Shown piece after piece: positions 9,039-19,700 of a DNA stretch of 64,000 bases. A program made the translations under genes and the position numbers. The stretch's first letter is position 1. Each line of letters begins with the position of its first letter. Below the pieces are notes generated by a model, which saw nothing but the letters and a program-made list of their open reading frames with translations, searched no databases and had not been told where the DNA came from. The stretch is taken from positions 3,038,001-3,102,000 of the forward strand of contig NZ_CP168030.1 of the NCBI RefSeq assembly GCF_041529975.1, in the 5' to 3' direction. The DNA is from Microbacterium maritypicum (lineage in GTDB: Bacteria > Actinomycetota > Actinomycetes > Actinomycetales > Microbacteriaceae).

Positions 9039-9360
9039 CCGACTCCTCGATCGCCGCCTCGAGTCGCTCGATCTTCGCCTCGAGCTCGCCCGAGTACCCG
9101 GGGCGGATGTCGGCCTTGAGCACCAGCGACACCCGCGAGCCGAACGGCATGACGGCCTCGGTGGCGCGCTTCACGACGTCCATCACCGAGTCCCAGTCCG
9201 GCCCCTCGATCTCGGTGAACATGCTCGTCGTGCGGTGCGGCAGACCTGACTCGCGCACCACGCGCACAGCCGCGGCCACCGCGTCGTGCACGGAGGCATC
9301 GGTCCGCTCGGTTCCTTCGGCGGGTGTGCCGCTCGGGGCGACGGAGAAGGCGATCAGCAT
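9031..9360 (-). CDS. thiamine-binding/MTH1187-YkoF-type protein
   Basis: 109 residues with the ferredoxin-like pattern of the MTH1187 (PF01910) family. The N-terminal strand is MLIAFSVAP, then come an amphipathic helix with VHDAVAAAVRVVRESG and the conserved HRTTSMFTEIEG before the second helix. Relatives bind thiamine or its pyrimidine precursor, and many form tetramers. Whether this one does is inferred from family only. The ATG at 9360 is preceded by GGAGTG. It lies 4 bases after the GT87 gene and overlaps the GNAT gene. Confidence 0.85.
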   Translation of the reverse strand: MLIAFSVAPSGTPAEGTERTDASVHDAVAAAVRVVRESGLPHRTTSMFTEIEGPDWDSVMDVVKRATEAVMPFGSRVSLVLKADIRPGYSGELEAKIERLEAAIEESDD

Positions 9361-9364
9361 GGGT

Positions 9365-10600
9365 TCACTCCTGGAGTTTCGGATGACGGACGGGCACGCG
9401 CAGGAGAGCGCGGATGCCGAGGACGAGCAGGACGAGGAGAAGGACGTTTCGCACCGTAAGCACCGCGACGGGAAGCGCTTCAGCGCGCAGGAGGGCGTCG
9501 TAGCCCAGCGGATACACGAGACAGGTGAGCAGACAGAGTGCGAGGACGATGACCGCGGGCGTGCGCGCTCTGGCACGGTCGAGCACGATCCACAGGATCA
9601 CCGGCGCAATGAGCCAGGTCTGGAACTGGGGCGAGCCGACCTTGTTGGTGACGATGAGCAGCGTCACGAGTGTGAGGGCGAGCGGCGGGAACAACCGGGG
9701 GAAGGCGGCACCGCGCATCGCCTTCACCGCGCCGATCGCCGCGACCACCAGCACGCAGATCATCATCAACGGGGTGAGGGCCGCGGCGACGGCATCCACT
9801 CCCGGCGCCGTCACCTGGAAGGTGAGGATCTCGAAGCTGTACTCGATGCGTGCAGCCCCCGCGACAGCGAGCCAGAGGAACGGCGTCGCTGCGACCGCCT
9901 CGATCTGCAGCCCGCGCCCGGTCTGCTCGGTCAGGAACCCGAGGATCTCGGTGTCCGCGCCGAACAGGAGCAGCAGCGCCAGCACGCCGCCCGTGACGAC
10001 GACCGCGCCGAGCAGCACTCGCAGCCGCGCGCGGACCGCGACGACGGCGGCCACGACGAGTGCGCCGGGCCAGATCTTGATCCAGGCGCCGGCCGTCAAC
10101 AGGGCGGCGGCGATCATAGGTCGCGCGACGAGCCAGAGTCCGCCGATCACGGCGAGGGGCACGGTGATCGCGTCGATCCGGTACAGCGCGATCGGACCGA
10201 GCAGCAAGACGGCGCCGCACCAGAACCAGGCCGCGACCCGCCGCGCATGCGAGGGTGAGCGCCCGATGAGCACGCCGAAGGCGACCGCATCGAGGACGAT
10301 GACCAGCACGGCCCAGCCGACGAGGTAAGCGCTCGAGACGCCGAGCACGGGAACCAGAGGCGCGGCGAGTCCGGCGGCGAGCAGCATGGGCACCAGCGCG
10401 AGCTGGGGGTAGACCCAGGTCTCGGTGATGCCGACGATCGGTCCGCCCCCGAGAGCCGCCGACGCCCACGGCTCGTACACGAGCACGACATCACCCATGG
10501 GCTGGCTCGGATACACCCACCCGAGCAGCGCGGTGAGCAGGTGGACGAGGAGGAATGCGCCCCACAGGACGAGCACCCTCGTCGTCGAGTCGCGGCTCAC
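9365..10600 (-). CDS. GT87-like polyprenol-phosphate-dependent mannosyltransferase
   Basis: Integral membrane protein of 411 residues with about ten hydrophobic helices. The glycosyltransferase-87 (DUF2029) pattern is seen in WVYPSQPMGDVVLVYEPW, with the acidic residue in the first periplasmic loop, and in AGAWIKIWP. These enzymes use polyprenyl-phosphate mannose outside the membrane to build envelope glycans. The exact acceptor is unknown. The GTG start at 10600 overlaps the nnrD stop by 4 bases (GTGA), implying translational coupling. A much longer open frame continues upstream but is antisense-like shadow of nnrD. Confidence 0.82.
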   Translation of the reverse strand: MSRDSTTRVLVLWGAFLLVHLLTALLGWVYPSQPMGDVVLVYEPWASAALGGGPIVGITETWVYPQLALVPMLLAAGLAAPLVPVLGVSSAYLVGWAVLVIVLDAVAFGVLIGRSPSHARRVAAWFWCGAVLLLGPIALYRIDAITVPLAVIGGLWLVARPMIAAALLTAGAWIKIWPGALVVAAVVAVRARLRVLLGAVVVTGGVLALLLLFGADTEILGFLTEQTGRGLQIEAVAATPFLWLAVAGAARIEYSFEILTFQVTAPGVDAVAAALTPLMMICVLVVAAIGAVKAMRGAAFPRLFPPLALTLVTLLIVTNKVGSPQFQTWLIAPVILWIVLDRARARTPAVIVLALCLLTCLVYPLGYDALLRAEALPVAVLTVRNVLLLVLLVLGIRALLRVPVRHPKLQE

Positions 10601-11439
10601 GCCAGGACGTCCTGGATCGCGTGCGGGAGCGCCTCGGCCACGTCCATCGCGACGATCGGGTGACCCGGGCCGCCGGCGAGCGTGCCGGCCGCGATCCGCG
10701 CGGCATGACCATGCAGCCAGGCCCCGGCGGCGGCGACCTCGGCGAGCGCCGCTCCGGGGTTCGCGGCCATGACCGCCCCGAGCACGCCGGCGAGCACGTC
10801 TCCGGTACCGGCCGTCGCCAGCCACCCCGTTCCCGCTTCGACGGCGATGACGGCTCCGTCGGGGTCGGCGACCAGCGTCCGTGTCCCCTTGAGCAGCACG
10901 GTGCCGCCGATCTTCGCGGCCACCTGCCGCGCCGCATCCGCCCGATCGTCGTCTTCGTCGTCGTGGGGCTGCACGCGGAGGCGCTCCTGCAACCGGGCGA
11001 ACTCCCGTGCGTGAGGAGTGACGAGGAACGGCGCCCGTGCTCCCGGCGCGAGGTCCAGGGCACCCGCATCGATGACGACGGGGGCCGTGCCGGCGAGGAT
11101 CTCGCGGAGCGCGATGCTCTCCGCGTCCGTGCGGTGCATCGGATCCGTCCCGGAGCCGATCACCCAGGCTCCGACGCGCGAACTGCCGATGTCCGCTCCC
11201 ACGACGGTCTCGGGTCGCCGGGCCAGCACGGCGTCCGCCACCCGTTCCGCGCCCACGTACCGCACGAACCCCGCTCCGGACCGCCAGGCCGCCTCGACTC
11301 CGAGCACCGCGGCGCCGGGGTAGGCGGGAGATCCGGTACGCAGCGCCACGACCCCGCGCGCGTACTTGTCGTCCACCGCCGTGGGCGCACGGAACAGGCG
11401 TGCCGTATCGCTGCGTGACCACTCCCGCACCTCGATCAT
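10597..11439 (-). CDS. nnrD: ADP-dependent NAD(P)H-hydrate dehydratase
   Basis: 280-residue carbohydrate-kinase-like repair enzyme that dehydrates damaged (S)-NADHX/NADPHX using ADP. The family motif GTGWLATAGTGDVLAG is at about residues 208-223. The nucleotide/substrate region has VIGSGTD and LVTPHAREF. Only the dehydratase domain is present. The NnrE epimerase domain found fused in many bacteria is absent from this gene and window. It heads the minus-strand run down to the Nudix gene, with a leaderless -10 (TAACGT) 6 bases before the ATG. It is divergent from the Old Yellow Enzyme gene across only 56 bases. Confidence 0.93.
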   Translation of the reverse strand: MIEVREWSRSDTARLFRAPTAVDDKYARGVVALRTGSPAYPGAAVLGVEAAWRSGAGFVRYVGAERVADAVLARRPETVVGADIGSSRVGAWVIGSGTDPMHRTDAESIALREILAGTAPVVIDAGALDLAPGARAPFLVTPHAREFARLQERLRVQPHDDEDDDRADAARQVAAKIGGTVLLKGTRTLVADPDGAVIAVEAGTGWLATAGTGDVLAGVLGAVMAANPGAALAEVAAAGAWLHGHAARIAAGTLAGGPGHPIVAMDVAEALPHAIQDVLA

Positions 11440-11445
11440 GACTCC

Positions 11446-11451
11446 ACGTTA
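11446..11451 (-). promoter_or_regulatory. leaderless -10 element of nnrD
   Basis: TAACGT, GGAGTC, ATG on the minus strand. Confidence 0.5.
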
Positions 11452-11483
11452 GTGCGACGGCCCGAGGCGCACGCCCGCGGGGG

Positions 11484-11489
11484 TAGCGT
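11484..11489 (+). promoter_or_regulatory. leaderless -10 element of the Old Yellow Enzyme gene
   Basis: TAGCGT, CGAACG, GTG. It lies 32 bases from the divergent nnrD -10, so both promoters share one short regulatory patch. Confidence 0.5.
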
Positions 11490-11495
11490 CGAACG

Positions 11496-12563
11496 GTGAG
11501 TCTTCTCTTCTCCCCTCTGAGCATCCGATCCGTCACCTTCCGCAATCGCCTCTGGGTCTCACCCATGTGCATGTACAGCGCCGTCGACGGCGTCGCTCAG
11601 GAGTGGCACCACGCCCACCTCGCCCAGTTCGCCTCGGGCGGCGCCGGGCTGATCGTCGCCGAGGCCACCTCGGTCGTCCCCGAGGGCCGGATCTCCCCTC
11701 GCGACGTCGGCCTCTGGAACGACGAGCAGCGCGACGCACTCACGCCGATCGTGCAGGCCATCCACGACCGCGGAGCGCACGCCGGCATCCAGCTCGCGCA
11801 CGCGGGACGGAAGGCCTCGACCTGGTGGCCCTGGGCTCCCCAGCGCGGCTCCGTCCCGCAGGAGGACGGCGGCTGGACGACCACGGCGCCCTCGGCAGTG
11901 GCGTTCGACGGCTTCGCGGAACCGGTGGCCCTCGACCTGGCGGGCATCGACCGGGTGGTCGAGGGGTTCGCGTCCGCCACGCGCCGCGCGCTCGACGCCG
12001 GCTTCGACGTCATCGAGATCCACGGGGCGCACGGCTACCTCCTGCACCAGTTCCTGTCGCCGCTGTCGAACCTGCGCGACGACGAGTACGGCGGATCGCT
12101 CGAGAATCGCGCACGGCTGCTGCTCCGCGTGGTGGACGCCGTTCGTGCCACCGCCGGCGCCGAGGTGCCGCTGCTCGTGCGCATCTCGGCCACCGATCAC
12201 GCGGACGGCGGCTTCACCCCGGAGGAGGCGACGATCGTCGGCGACTGGGCGGCACAGCACGGGGCCGACCTGATCGACGTCTCCAGCGGCGGCCTCGTCG
12301 CGCATCAGAGCATCGACGTATTCCCCGGATATCAGGTGCCGCTCGCCGAGACGGTGCGCCAGGGGGGCCGCATCCCGGTGTCCGCGGTCGGGCTCATCAC
12401 CGCGTCGGCCCAGGCGGAGCAGGTGCTCGCCGACGGCGCGGCGGACGTGATTTTCGCGGGTCGGGAGTGGTTGCGTGACCCGCACTTCGCCCTCCGCGCC
12501 GCCCACGAGCTCGGTGCGGAGATCGCCTGGCCCCCGCAGTACGAGCGCGCGCACTGGCGCTGA
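11496..12563 (+). CDS. Old Yellow Enzyme family NADH:flavin oxidoreductase (YqjM-like)
   Basis: 355-residue FMN-dependent ene-reductase. The N-terminal FMN region is RNRLWVSPMCMYSA, whose Cys in 'SPMCMYS' is the redox-tuning cysteine of the thermophilic-like/YqjM class. Active-site HGAHGYLLHQFLSP, NLRDDEYGGS and the C-terminal GREWLRDPHF are all present. Such enzymes reduce activated C=C bonds with NAD(P)H. The physiological substrate is unknown, with detoxification of electrophiles likely. The GTG at 11496 is preceded by a leaderless -10. A strong hairpin shared with the convergent CNNM gene follows. Confidence 0.93.
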   Translation: MSLLFSPLSIRSVTFRNRLWVSPMCMYSAVDGVAQEWHHAHLAQFASGGAGLIVAEATSVVPEGRISPRDVGLWNDEQRDALTPIVQAIHDRGAHAGIQLAHAGRKASTWWPWAPQRGSVPQEDGGWTTTAPSAVAFDGFAEPVALDLAGIDRVVEGFASATRRALDAGFDVIEIHGAHGYLLHQFLSPLSNLRDDEYGGSLENRARLLLRVVDAVRATAGAEVPLLVRISATDHADGGFTPEEATIVGDWAAQHGADLIDVSSGGLVAHQSIDVFPGYQVPLAETVRQGGRIPVSAVGLITASAQAEQVLADGAADVIFAGREWLRDPHFALRAAHELGAEIAWPPQYERAHWR

Positions 12564-12577
12564 GCGGGCGCGCACGC

Positions 12578-12613
12578 GACGAAGGCCGCCGATCCTCCCG
12601 GGTCGGCGGCCTT
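12578..12613. terminator. bidirectional terminator between OYE and CNNM genes
   Basis: A perfect 13-base inverted repeat (CGAAGGCCGCCGA / TCGGCGGCCTTCG) around a 10-base loop lies between two converging genes. Confidence 0.8.
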
Positions 12614-12629
12614 CGCGTATCTGTCCGGA

Positions 12630-13691
12630 TCAGCGTCCGCGGAAGCGACGCGTCGCGTCCTGCACCTCGCCGACCAGCTCCTCCAGGATGTCCTCCAGGA
12701 ACAGCACCGCGGTGGTGTTGCCCTGCGCGTCGCGCACCTTCGCGAGGTGGCGGCCCGCGCGGCGCATGACGGCGAGAGCATCCTCCAGATCCGTATCCTC
12801 CTGCACCGGCACCATGTGGTGGATGCGCTTGGCCGGGACCGGCTGGATCATCTTCGTCTCGGCATCCGGCCCTTCGGATGCGCGGAGGATGTCCTTCAGG
12901 TGGACATATCCGATCGGTACCGCTTCGTCGTCGACGATCACGTAGCGGGAGAACCCGTAGCGGGACACGGCCTTCTCGATGTCGTCCGGCGTGGTCGACT
13001 GCGGCAGCGTCACGAGATCGCCGAGCGGCACGGCGACATCCCGCGCCTTCTTGTCGGTGAATTCGACGGCGGCGGCGACCGTTCCCGCGGTGTCCATCAG
13101 CAGACCCTCACGTCGCGACTGGCTCACGATGGTCGCGACCTCGTCGAGCGTGAACGTGGAGGCGGCCTCGTTCTTCGGCTCCACCCGGAAGAGGCGCAGC
13201 ACACCGTTGGCGGCCGCGTTGAGCACCCAGATCACCGGCATGAATACCTTCGACACCCACACGAGCGGCGGAGCCAGGATCAGCACGGCACGATCCGGCA
13301 CCGAGAACGCCAGGTTCTTCGGCACCATCTCGCCGAACACGACGTGCAGGAACGAGACGATCAGCAGCGCGATCGCGAAGGAGACCGCATCGACGGCACC
13401 GTCCGGCCAGCCGAGCGCATGCAGCGGCACGGCGAGCAGGTGGTGGATCGCGGGCTCCGAGACGTTCAGGATCAGGAGCGAGCAGATGGTGATGCCGAGC
13501 TGCGAGGTCGCGAGCATCAGAGTCGCGTGCTCCATCGCGTACAGCGCCGTCTTCGCTGCACGCGAGCCCTGGTCTGCGCGCGGTTCGATCTGCGACCGAC
13601 GAGCCGAGATCACCGCGAACTCTCCACCGACGAAGAACGCGTTCGCGATCAGAAGCACGACGAGCCAGGCGAGTCCTCCCCAATCGTTCAT
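12630..13691 (-). CDS. CNNM/CorC-type membrane protein, DUF21 plus CBS pair (second copy)
   Basis: 353 residues. A DUF21 transmembrane domain (three to four helices within about 1-150, with NAFFVGGEFAVISARR at the start and FGEMVPKNLAF) is followed by a CBS-pair cytosolic module (about 190-340, 'FLEDILEELVGEVQD' at the end). The family includes Mg2+/Co2+ transport or efflux proteins. It resembles M. tuberculosis Rv1841c/Rv1842c by pairing and position next to guaB1. No CorC_HlyC tail follows the CBS pair. It overlaps the first copy by 4 bases (ATGA). The pair probably forms a hetero-oligomer, by inference from tandem conservation. Confidence 0.88.
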   Translation of the reverse strand: MNDWGGLAWLVVLLIANAFFVGGEFAVISARRSQIEPRADQGSRAAKTALYAMEHATLMLATSQLGITICSLLILNVSEPAIHHLLAVPLHALGWPDGAVDAVSFAIALLIVSFLHVVFGEMVPKNLAFSVPDRAVLILAPPLVWVSKVFMPVIWVLNAAANGVLRLFRVEPKNEAASTFTLDEVATIVSQSRREGLLMDTAGTVAAAVEFTDKKARDVAVPLGDLVTLPQSTTPDDIEKAVSRYGFSRYVIVDDEAVPIGYVHLKDILRASEGPDAETKMIQPVPAKRIHHMVPVQEDTDLEDALAVMRRAGRHLAKVRDAQGNTTAVLFLEDILEELVGEVQDATRRFRGR

Positions 13692-15004
13692 CGGGTGGCC
13701 TCCTCTCCCCCGTCGAGCGGACTCGGAACGTAGCGGACGCGGTCGACGCGCCGGCCGTCCATGCGGACGACCTGGAGGATGCCGCTGTCGAGCGGCACCT
13801 CGTCGCCGACCGAGGGCACGCGCTCGAGCACGCTCATGACGTAGCCGCCCACTGTGTCGTACACGTCGCCCTCCGGCACCTCGACGCCCGCGCGACGGCG
13901 CAGCTCATCGGGCCGCAGCTCGCCGGGGAAGGTCACACCCTCCCGGTTGCGGATGACTCCTGCTCTGGTGCGATCGTGCTCGTCGGCGACCTCGCCGACC
14001 AGCTCCTCGACGAGGTCTTCGAGGGTGACGAGACCCGCAGTCCCGCCGTATTCGTCGACGACGACGGCGAGCTGGTAACCGCGAGCACGGAGCTCGGAGA
14101 TCAGGGCGTCGACGTGCACCGTCTCGGGTACGCGCAGGGGCTCGGTCGCCAGAGCACCGACGGGGACGTCGATCCGGCGATCACGCGGCACCGAGATGGC
14201 CGCCTTGAGGTGCACGACGCCCGTGATGTCGTCGAGATCGTCGTCGTAGACCGGGAAGCGGCTGTGGCCGGTCCGTCGCGCGAGTTGGATGACGTCGTCC
14301 ACCGAGTCGCCCGCGGCGATCGCGTGCATGCTCGGCCGCGCGGTCATCACATCGGCGGCGGTCAGCCGGGAGAACATCAGGGTGCGGTCGAGCAGCGTCG
14401 CGGTGTCGGCCTCGAGCAGGCCCGCATTGGCGGAGCGTCGGACGAGCGAGGAGAGCTCCTCCGCGCTGCGGGCACCGGAGAGCTCCTCCTTGGGCTCGAT
14501 GCCCATGCTCCGCAGCACGCCGTTGGCACTGCCGTTGAGCACGACCACGGCCGGTTTGAAGACTGTCGTGAAGGCGACCTGGAAGGGGATGACGAGCTTC
14601 GCCGTCGCCAGCGGCAGGGCGAGCGCGAAGTTCTTCGGCACGAGTTCGCCGAGGATCATCGAGAGCACGGTGGCGACGAGCATCGCCACGATCGTCGCGA
14701 TGGGCGCGACCGCCGCCTCCGGGATGCTCCAGGCGAGGAGCGTCGGACGAAGCAGGTTCGACAGCGCCGGCTCCATCGTGTAACCGGTCAGCAGCGTCGT
14801 CAGCGTGATGCCGAGCTGCGCTGCGGAGAGATGCGTGGACGTGTGCCTGAGGGCGCCGATCGTGAGCGAGAGCCGGGATTCACCTCTGGCCTGTCGCGCC
14901 TCGAGCTCGGCGCGGTCGAGGTTGACCAGCGCGAACTCGCTGGCGACGAAGAGGCCGGTGCCGACCGTGAGAAGGAGCCCCACGCCCAACATGATGTAGT
15001 CCAT
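13688..15004 (-). CDS. CNNM/CorC-type membrane protein, DUF21, CBS pair and CorC_HlyC domain (first copy)
   Basis: 438 residues with the same layout as the following copy but with an extra C-terminal CorC_HlyC (transporter-associated) domain from about residue 350. N-terminal DUF21 has [17 protein letters not shown] and [11 protein letters not shown]. The CBS pair contains [20 protein letters not shown] and [17 protein letters not shown]. The start at 15004 has GGAGAGG at good spacing. A longer frame reaching into guaB1 was rejected because DUF21 starts here. It lies 112 bases after guaB1 on the same strand. A TACAAT box in that gap (near 15082-15087) could give extra transcription. Confidence 0.9.
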   Translation of the reverse strand: MDYIMLGVGLLLTVGTGLFVASEFALVNLDRAELEARQARGESRLSLTIGALRHTSTHLSAAQLGITLTTLLTGYTMEPALSNLLRPTLLAWSIPEAAVAPIATIVAMLVATVLSMILGELVPKNFALALPLATAKLVIPFQVAFTTVFKPAVVVLNGSANGVLRSMGIEPKEELSGARSAEELSSLVRRSANAGLLEADTATLLDRTLMFSRLTAADVMTARPSMHAIAAGDSVDDVIQLARRTGHSRFPVYDDDLDDITGVVHLKAAISVPRDRRIDVPVGALATEPLRVPETVHVDALISELRARGYQLAVVVDEYGGTAGLVTLEDLVEELVGEVADEHDRTRAGVIRNREGVTFPGELRPDELRRRAGVEVPEGDVYDTVGGYVMSVLERVPSVGDEVPLDSGILQVVRMDGRRVDRVRYVPSPLDGGEEATR

Positions 15005-15116
15005 CAGCGGTTCCTCTCCTGCGAGAGAGGCGGACAGTGGGGCGATGTTCTGCAACTGGGAGGGTCGTCCATTATGCGGACGATTGTACAGAAGACGACT
15101 GTGCTCGCGCTCGCGA

Positions 15117-16571
15117 TCACCAGCTGACGGGCAGCGCCTTGCCCTCTTCGTACCCCGCCGCCGACTGGAGTCCGACCAGCGCGCGATCGTGGAACTCCGG
15201 CACGGACGACGCACCCGCATACGTGAACGACGAACGCACGCCCGAGGTGATCATGTCCAGCAGGTCCTCCACGCCGGGGCGCAGGGGGTCGAGATAGATC
15301 TTGGACGAGGAGATGCCCTCGGCGAAGAGCTCTTTGCGGGCCCGCTCGTAGGCGTCGAGTCGGCCGAAGCGCGCCTGCACCGCCTTGGTCGACGCCATGC
15401 CCCAGGATTCCTTGAACAGGCGTCCGTCGCCGTCGCGCTGCAGCTCCCCCGGCGCCTCGATCGTGCCGGCGAACCACGAGCCGACCATGACGGATGCCGC
15501 GCCGGCCGCGAGCGCGAGCGCGACGTCGCGGGGGTACCGCACGCCGCCGTCGGCCCAGACATGGGCGCCGAGCTCCTTGGCGGCCTGGGCGGTCTCGAGC
15601 ACCGCGGAGAACTGGGGGCGGCCGACCGCGGTCATCATGCGCGTCGTGCACATCGCCCCCGGGCCCACGCCCACCTTGAGGATCGTCGCGCCCGCATCGA
15701 CCAGGTCGGCGACGCCGTCGGCGGTGACGATGTTGCCGGCGACGATGGGCAGGCCGAGGTCGAGCTCGGCGATCGCACGCAGAGCGCGCAGCATGCTCTC
15801 CTGGTGGCCGTGCGCGGTGTCGACGACCAGCACGTCGACACCGGCTCCGGCGAGCGCCTTGGCCTTCGCTGCGACGTCGCCGTTGATTCCGACGGCCGCG
15901 GCGACGGCCAGACGCCCGTCGGTATCGACGGCCGGGCGGTACAGGGTCGAGCGCAGCGCACTGCGCGCGCTCAGGGTGCCCACGAGATGTCCGTGATGGA
16001 CCACGGTCACCATCTCGACGTCGGCGTCCGTGATGACGTCGAAGGCGTGCCGCTCCGAACCGATGTCGTCCGCGTCGATGGACGGCGTCCCGCGGTGCAC
16101 GAGATCTCCGAGCTGGGCATCCGGCAGAGCGGTGGCGAGTCTGGTCGCCGGGAGCACGCCGAGGATCCGGCCGACCTCGATCGGCGCGGCACCCTGCGCC
16201 ACCACGATCCCGTGGCCGGCGGCGGCCGGGAGCAGACGGAGGGCGTCGGAGACGGAGGCCTCGGGCGGGAGCACGATCGGGGTGTCCCAGAGGACCGGCT
16301 GCGCCTTCACGTCGCGGATCGCGGAATCGAGATCCTGCAGCGGCAGGTCCTGGGGAAGGACGCCGAGCGCACCTCGGCGGGCGAGCACCGCCGCGATGCG
16401 CGGTCCGGTCACGGAGTTCATGTTCGCGGCGACGATCGGAAGGGTGGCCGGGGTGCCGTCCAGTGGTGCCAGATCGACCTGAAGACGGCTGGTGACCCCG
16501 GATCGCCGCGGCACCAGGAAGACGTCCGAGTAGGTCAGGTCGACGGTCGGCTGCGCTCCAGAGAACTCCAT
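15117..16571 (-). CDS. guaB1: GuaB1-family GMP reductase/IMPDH-like enzyme
   Basis: 484-residue TIM-barrel enzyme of the IMPDH/GMPR superfamily with an inserted CBS-like region (about 90-210). The barrel start has NMNSVTG and the catalytic loop is GVGPGAMCTTR (active-site Cys). A WADGGVRYPRD phosphate site follows and the C-terminal YAGASS is conserved. The N-terminal pattern, position beside two CNNM genes and lack of a full IMPDH flap match mycobacterial GuaB1 (Rv1843c), reported in the literature as a GMP reductase in purine salvage. The classical guaB2 is not in this window. ATG with a leaderless -10 6 bases upstream, divergent from kgd. Confidence 0.88.
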   Translation of the reverse strand: MEFSGAQPTVDLTYSDVFLVPRRSGVTSRLQVDLAPLDGTPATLPIVAANMNSVTGPRIAAVLARRGALGVLPQDLPLQDLDSAIRDVKAQPVLWDTPIVLPPEASVSDALRLLPAAAGHGIVVAQGAAPIEVGRILGVLPATRLATALPDAQLGDLVHRGTPSIDADDIGSERHAFDVITDADVEMVTVVHHGHLVGTLSARSALRSTLYRPAVDTDGRLAVAAAVGINGDVAAKAKALAGAGVDVLVVDTAHGHQESMLRALRAIAELDLGLPIVAGNIVTADGVADLVDAGATILKVGVGPGAMCTTRMMTAVGRPQFSAVLETAQAAKELGAHVWADGGVRYPRDVALALAAGAASVMVGSWFAGTIEAPGELQRDGDGRLFKESWGMASTKAVQARFGRLDAYERARKELFAEGISSSKIYLDPLRPGVEDLLDMITSGVRSSFTYAGASSVPEFHDRALVGLQSAAGYEEGKALPVSW

Positions 16572-16577
16572 GTGTCC

Positions 16578-16583
16578 ACGGTA
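16578..16583 (-). promoter_or_regulatory. leaderless -10 element of guaB1
   Basis: TACCGT, GGACAC, ATG on the minus strand. Confidence 0.5.
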
Positions 16584-16640
16584 CCCAGATCGCAGCCGCG
16601 TGGGCGCGTCGCTTCCGACGATTCCTCGAGCGAAACACGT

Positions 16641-16646
16641 TAGGCT
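16641..16646 (+). promoter_or_regulatory. candidate -10 of kgd
   Basis: TAGGCT about 87 bases before the kgd GTG, giving a leader of roughly 80 bases. No clear -35 is visible. Confidence 0.35.
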
Positions 16647-16732
16647 TGTTGGTCGAGAGTGTGCGGATCCGAACGCATCCTGCGTCGACGTCCGCACCAG
16701 AGAGCTTCAGCGATGAAAGAGGGCGATCGAGA

Positions 16733-19700
16733 GTGTCGAACCAGGTGACCGGCGTCAACGGCGACGGGGGGTTCGGAGCCAATTCCTGGCTCGTCGAAGA
16801 GCTCTACGAGCAGTTCAAGGTGAACCGCGACTCCGTCGACAAGGAGTGGTGGCCGATCCTCGAGAAGTACCACTCGGACACGTCCTCATCGGCACCCGCC
16901 GCCGCGGACACGTCGGCACATCCGGTGACCGCCCCGATCCCCGTGATCGGCTCGCAGCCGGTCGCCCGCACGACCGCGAAGCCCGCGGCCGCCGCGCCGA
17001 TCCCGGCCCAGGCCCCCAAGCCCGCGCCCAAGCCCGAGTCGAAGGAAGCCGCCGAGACGGTCGAGGAGGACAAGGTCACGCCGCTGCGCGGCCTGCCGAA
17101 GACCCTCGCGGCGAACATGGACGAGTCGCTGACCGTCCCGACCGCGACCAGCGTGCGCACCGTGCCCGCGAAGCTGATGATCGACAACCGCATCGTCATC
17201 AACAACCACATGGCGCGCACCCGCGGCGGCAAGATCAGCTTCACCCACCTCATCGGCTGGGCGCTCATCCGCACGCTCGACGAGTTCCGCAGCCAGAACG
17301 TGTTCTACGCCGAGATCGACGGCAAGCCCTCGGTCGTCGCCCCGGCGCACGTCAACCTCGGCATCGCGATCGACCTGCCCAAGCCCGACGGAACTCGCGC
17401 ACTCATGGTGCCCAGCATCAAGCGCGCCGACACCCTGTCCTTCACGGAGTACCTCAGCGCCTACGAAGACCTGGTCACCCGCGCGCGCGGCAACAAGCTC
17501 ACCGCCGCCGACTTCCAGGGCACCACCGTCTCGCTGACCAACCCGGGCGGCATCGGCACCGTGCACTCCGTGCCGCGACTCATGAAGGGCCAGGGGTGCA
17601 TCATCGGCGCCGGCGCCCTCGAGTACCCCGCCGAGTTCCAGGGCGCGAGCGACAAGACGCTCAACGAACTGGCGATCGGCAAGACGATCACGCTCACCAG
17701 CACCTACGACCACCGCGTCATCCAGGGTGCCGGGTCGGGCGAGTTCCTCAAGAAGGTGCATGAGCTGCTCATCGGCCAGCGCGGCTTCTACGACGACATC
17801 TTCGCGGCGCTCCGCATCCCGTACGCCCCCATCCGGTGGAACCCCGACATCGCGGTCGACCTCGCCGAGCGCGTCGACAAGCAGTCCCGCGTGCAGGAGC
17901 TCATCAACTCCTTCCGCGTCCGCGGCCACCTGATGGCCGACATCGATCCGCTCGAGTACCAGCAGCGGTCACACCCCGACCTCGAGATAGAGAGCCACGG
18001 GCTCACCTTCTGGGACCTCGACCGCGAATTCGTCACCGGCGGATTCGGCGGTCGGCGCGTCGCCAAGCTCCGCGACATCCTCGGAGTGCTCCGCGACTCC
18101 TACTGCCGCACGCTCGGCATCGAGTACATGCACATCCAGGACCCGGAGCAGCGTCGCTGGTTCCAGGAGAAGGTCGAGGTCAAGTACCAGAAGCCCGGCC
18201 ACGACGAGCAGCTGCGGGTTCTCCGCAAGCTGAACGAGGCCGAGGCGTTCGAGACCTTCCTGCAGACGAAGTTCGTCGGCCAGAAGCGCTTCTCGCTCGA
18301 GGGCGGCGAGTCGCTGATCCCGCTGCTCGACGAGATCCTCCAGGGCGCCGCGACCGCAGGTCTCGAGGGTGCCGCGATCGGTATGGCCCACCGCGGCCGC
18401 CTCAACGTGCTCACGAACATCGCCGGCAAGACGTACGGCCAGGTGTTCCGGGAGTTCGAGGGCACCCAGACCCCCGGCAACCAGCGCGGCTCCGGCGATG
18501 TGAAGTACCACCTCGGCACCGAGGGCACCTTCGTCGCCGACGACAAGTCCGAGCTGCCGGTCTACCTCGCGGCCAACCCCTCGCACCTCGAGACGGTCGA
18601 CGGCGTGCTGGAAGGAATCGTCCGCGCCAAGCAGGACCGCAAGCCGATCGGCACGTTCGCCTGGCTGCCGATCCTCGTCCACGGCGACGCCGCCTTCGCC
18701 GGGCAGGGCGTCGTGGTCGAGACGCTGCAGATGTCGCAGCTGCGCGGCTACCGCACCGGCGGCACGATCCACGTCGTGGTGAACAACCAGGTCGGCTTCA
18801 CGACGACCCCGAACGACGGACGCACCTCGGTGTACTCCACCGACGTGGCGAAGACCATCCAGGCACCGGTGTTCCACGTGAACGGCGACGACCCCGAGGC
18901 CGTCATCCACGTGGCGCAGCTCGCGTTCGAGTACCGCGAGCGCTTCCACCGCGACGTCGTCATCGACCTCGTGTGCTACCGCCGACGCGGTCACAACGAG
19001 GGCGACGACCCCTCGATGACGCAGCCGCTGATGACCGACCTGATCCAGGCGAAGCGGTCGGTCCGCCGGCTGTACACCGAGTCGCTCGTCGGCCGTGGCG
19101 ACATCACGGAGCAGGAGTACGACGAGGCCAAGGCGGACTTCCAGAACCGTCTCGAGATCGCCTTCGCCGAGACCCACGCGGCGGAGACCGGGGCGACGCC
19201 GATCGCACCCGACCTGCCTCCGGTGGAAGATCAGGTCGGCGCGCCCGAGGTCACCGGCGTGCCGGGTGAGGTCATCCAGCTCATCGGCGACGCGTTCGTG
19301 AACAAGCCCGAGGGCTTCACGGTGCACCCGAAGATCCAGCAGCTGCTGGAGAAGCGTCTCGACATGAGCCGCAACGGCGGTATCGACTGGGGCTTCGGCG
19401 AGCTGCTCGCATTCGGCTCTCTTCTGGTCGAGGGCACCCCGGTGCGTCTCGCCGGGCAGGATGCGCGCCGCGGCACGTTCGTGCAGCGTCACGCGACCCT
19501 TCACGACCGCGCGAACGGCCAGGAGTGGCTGCCGCTGTCGAACCTGTCCGACGCGCAGGGCCGGTTCTTCGTCTACGACTCGCTCCTCAGCGAGTACGCC
19601 GCCCTCGGATTCGAATACGGCTACTCGGTCGAGGCCCCCGAAGCACTCGTGCTCTGGGAGGCGCAGTTCGGCGACTTCGTCAACGGCGCCCAGTCCGTCA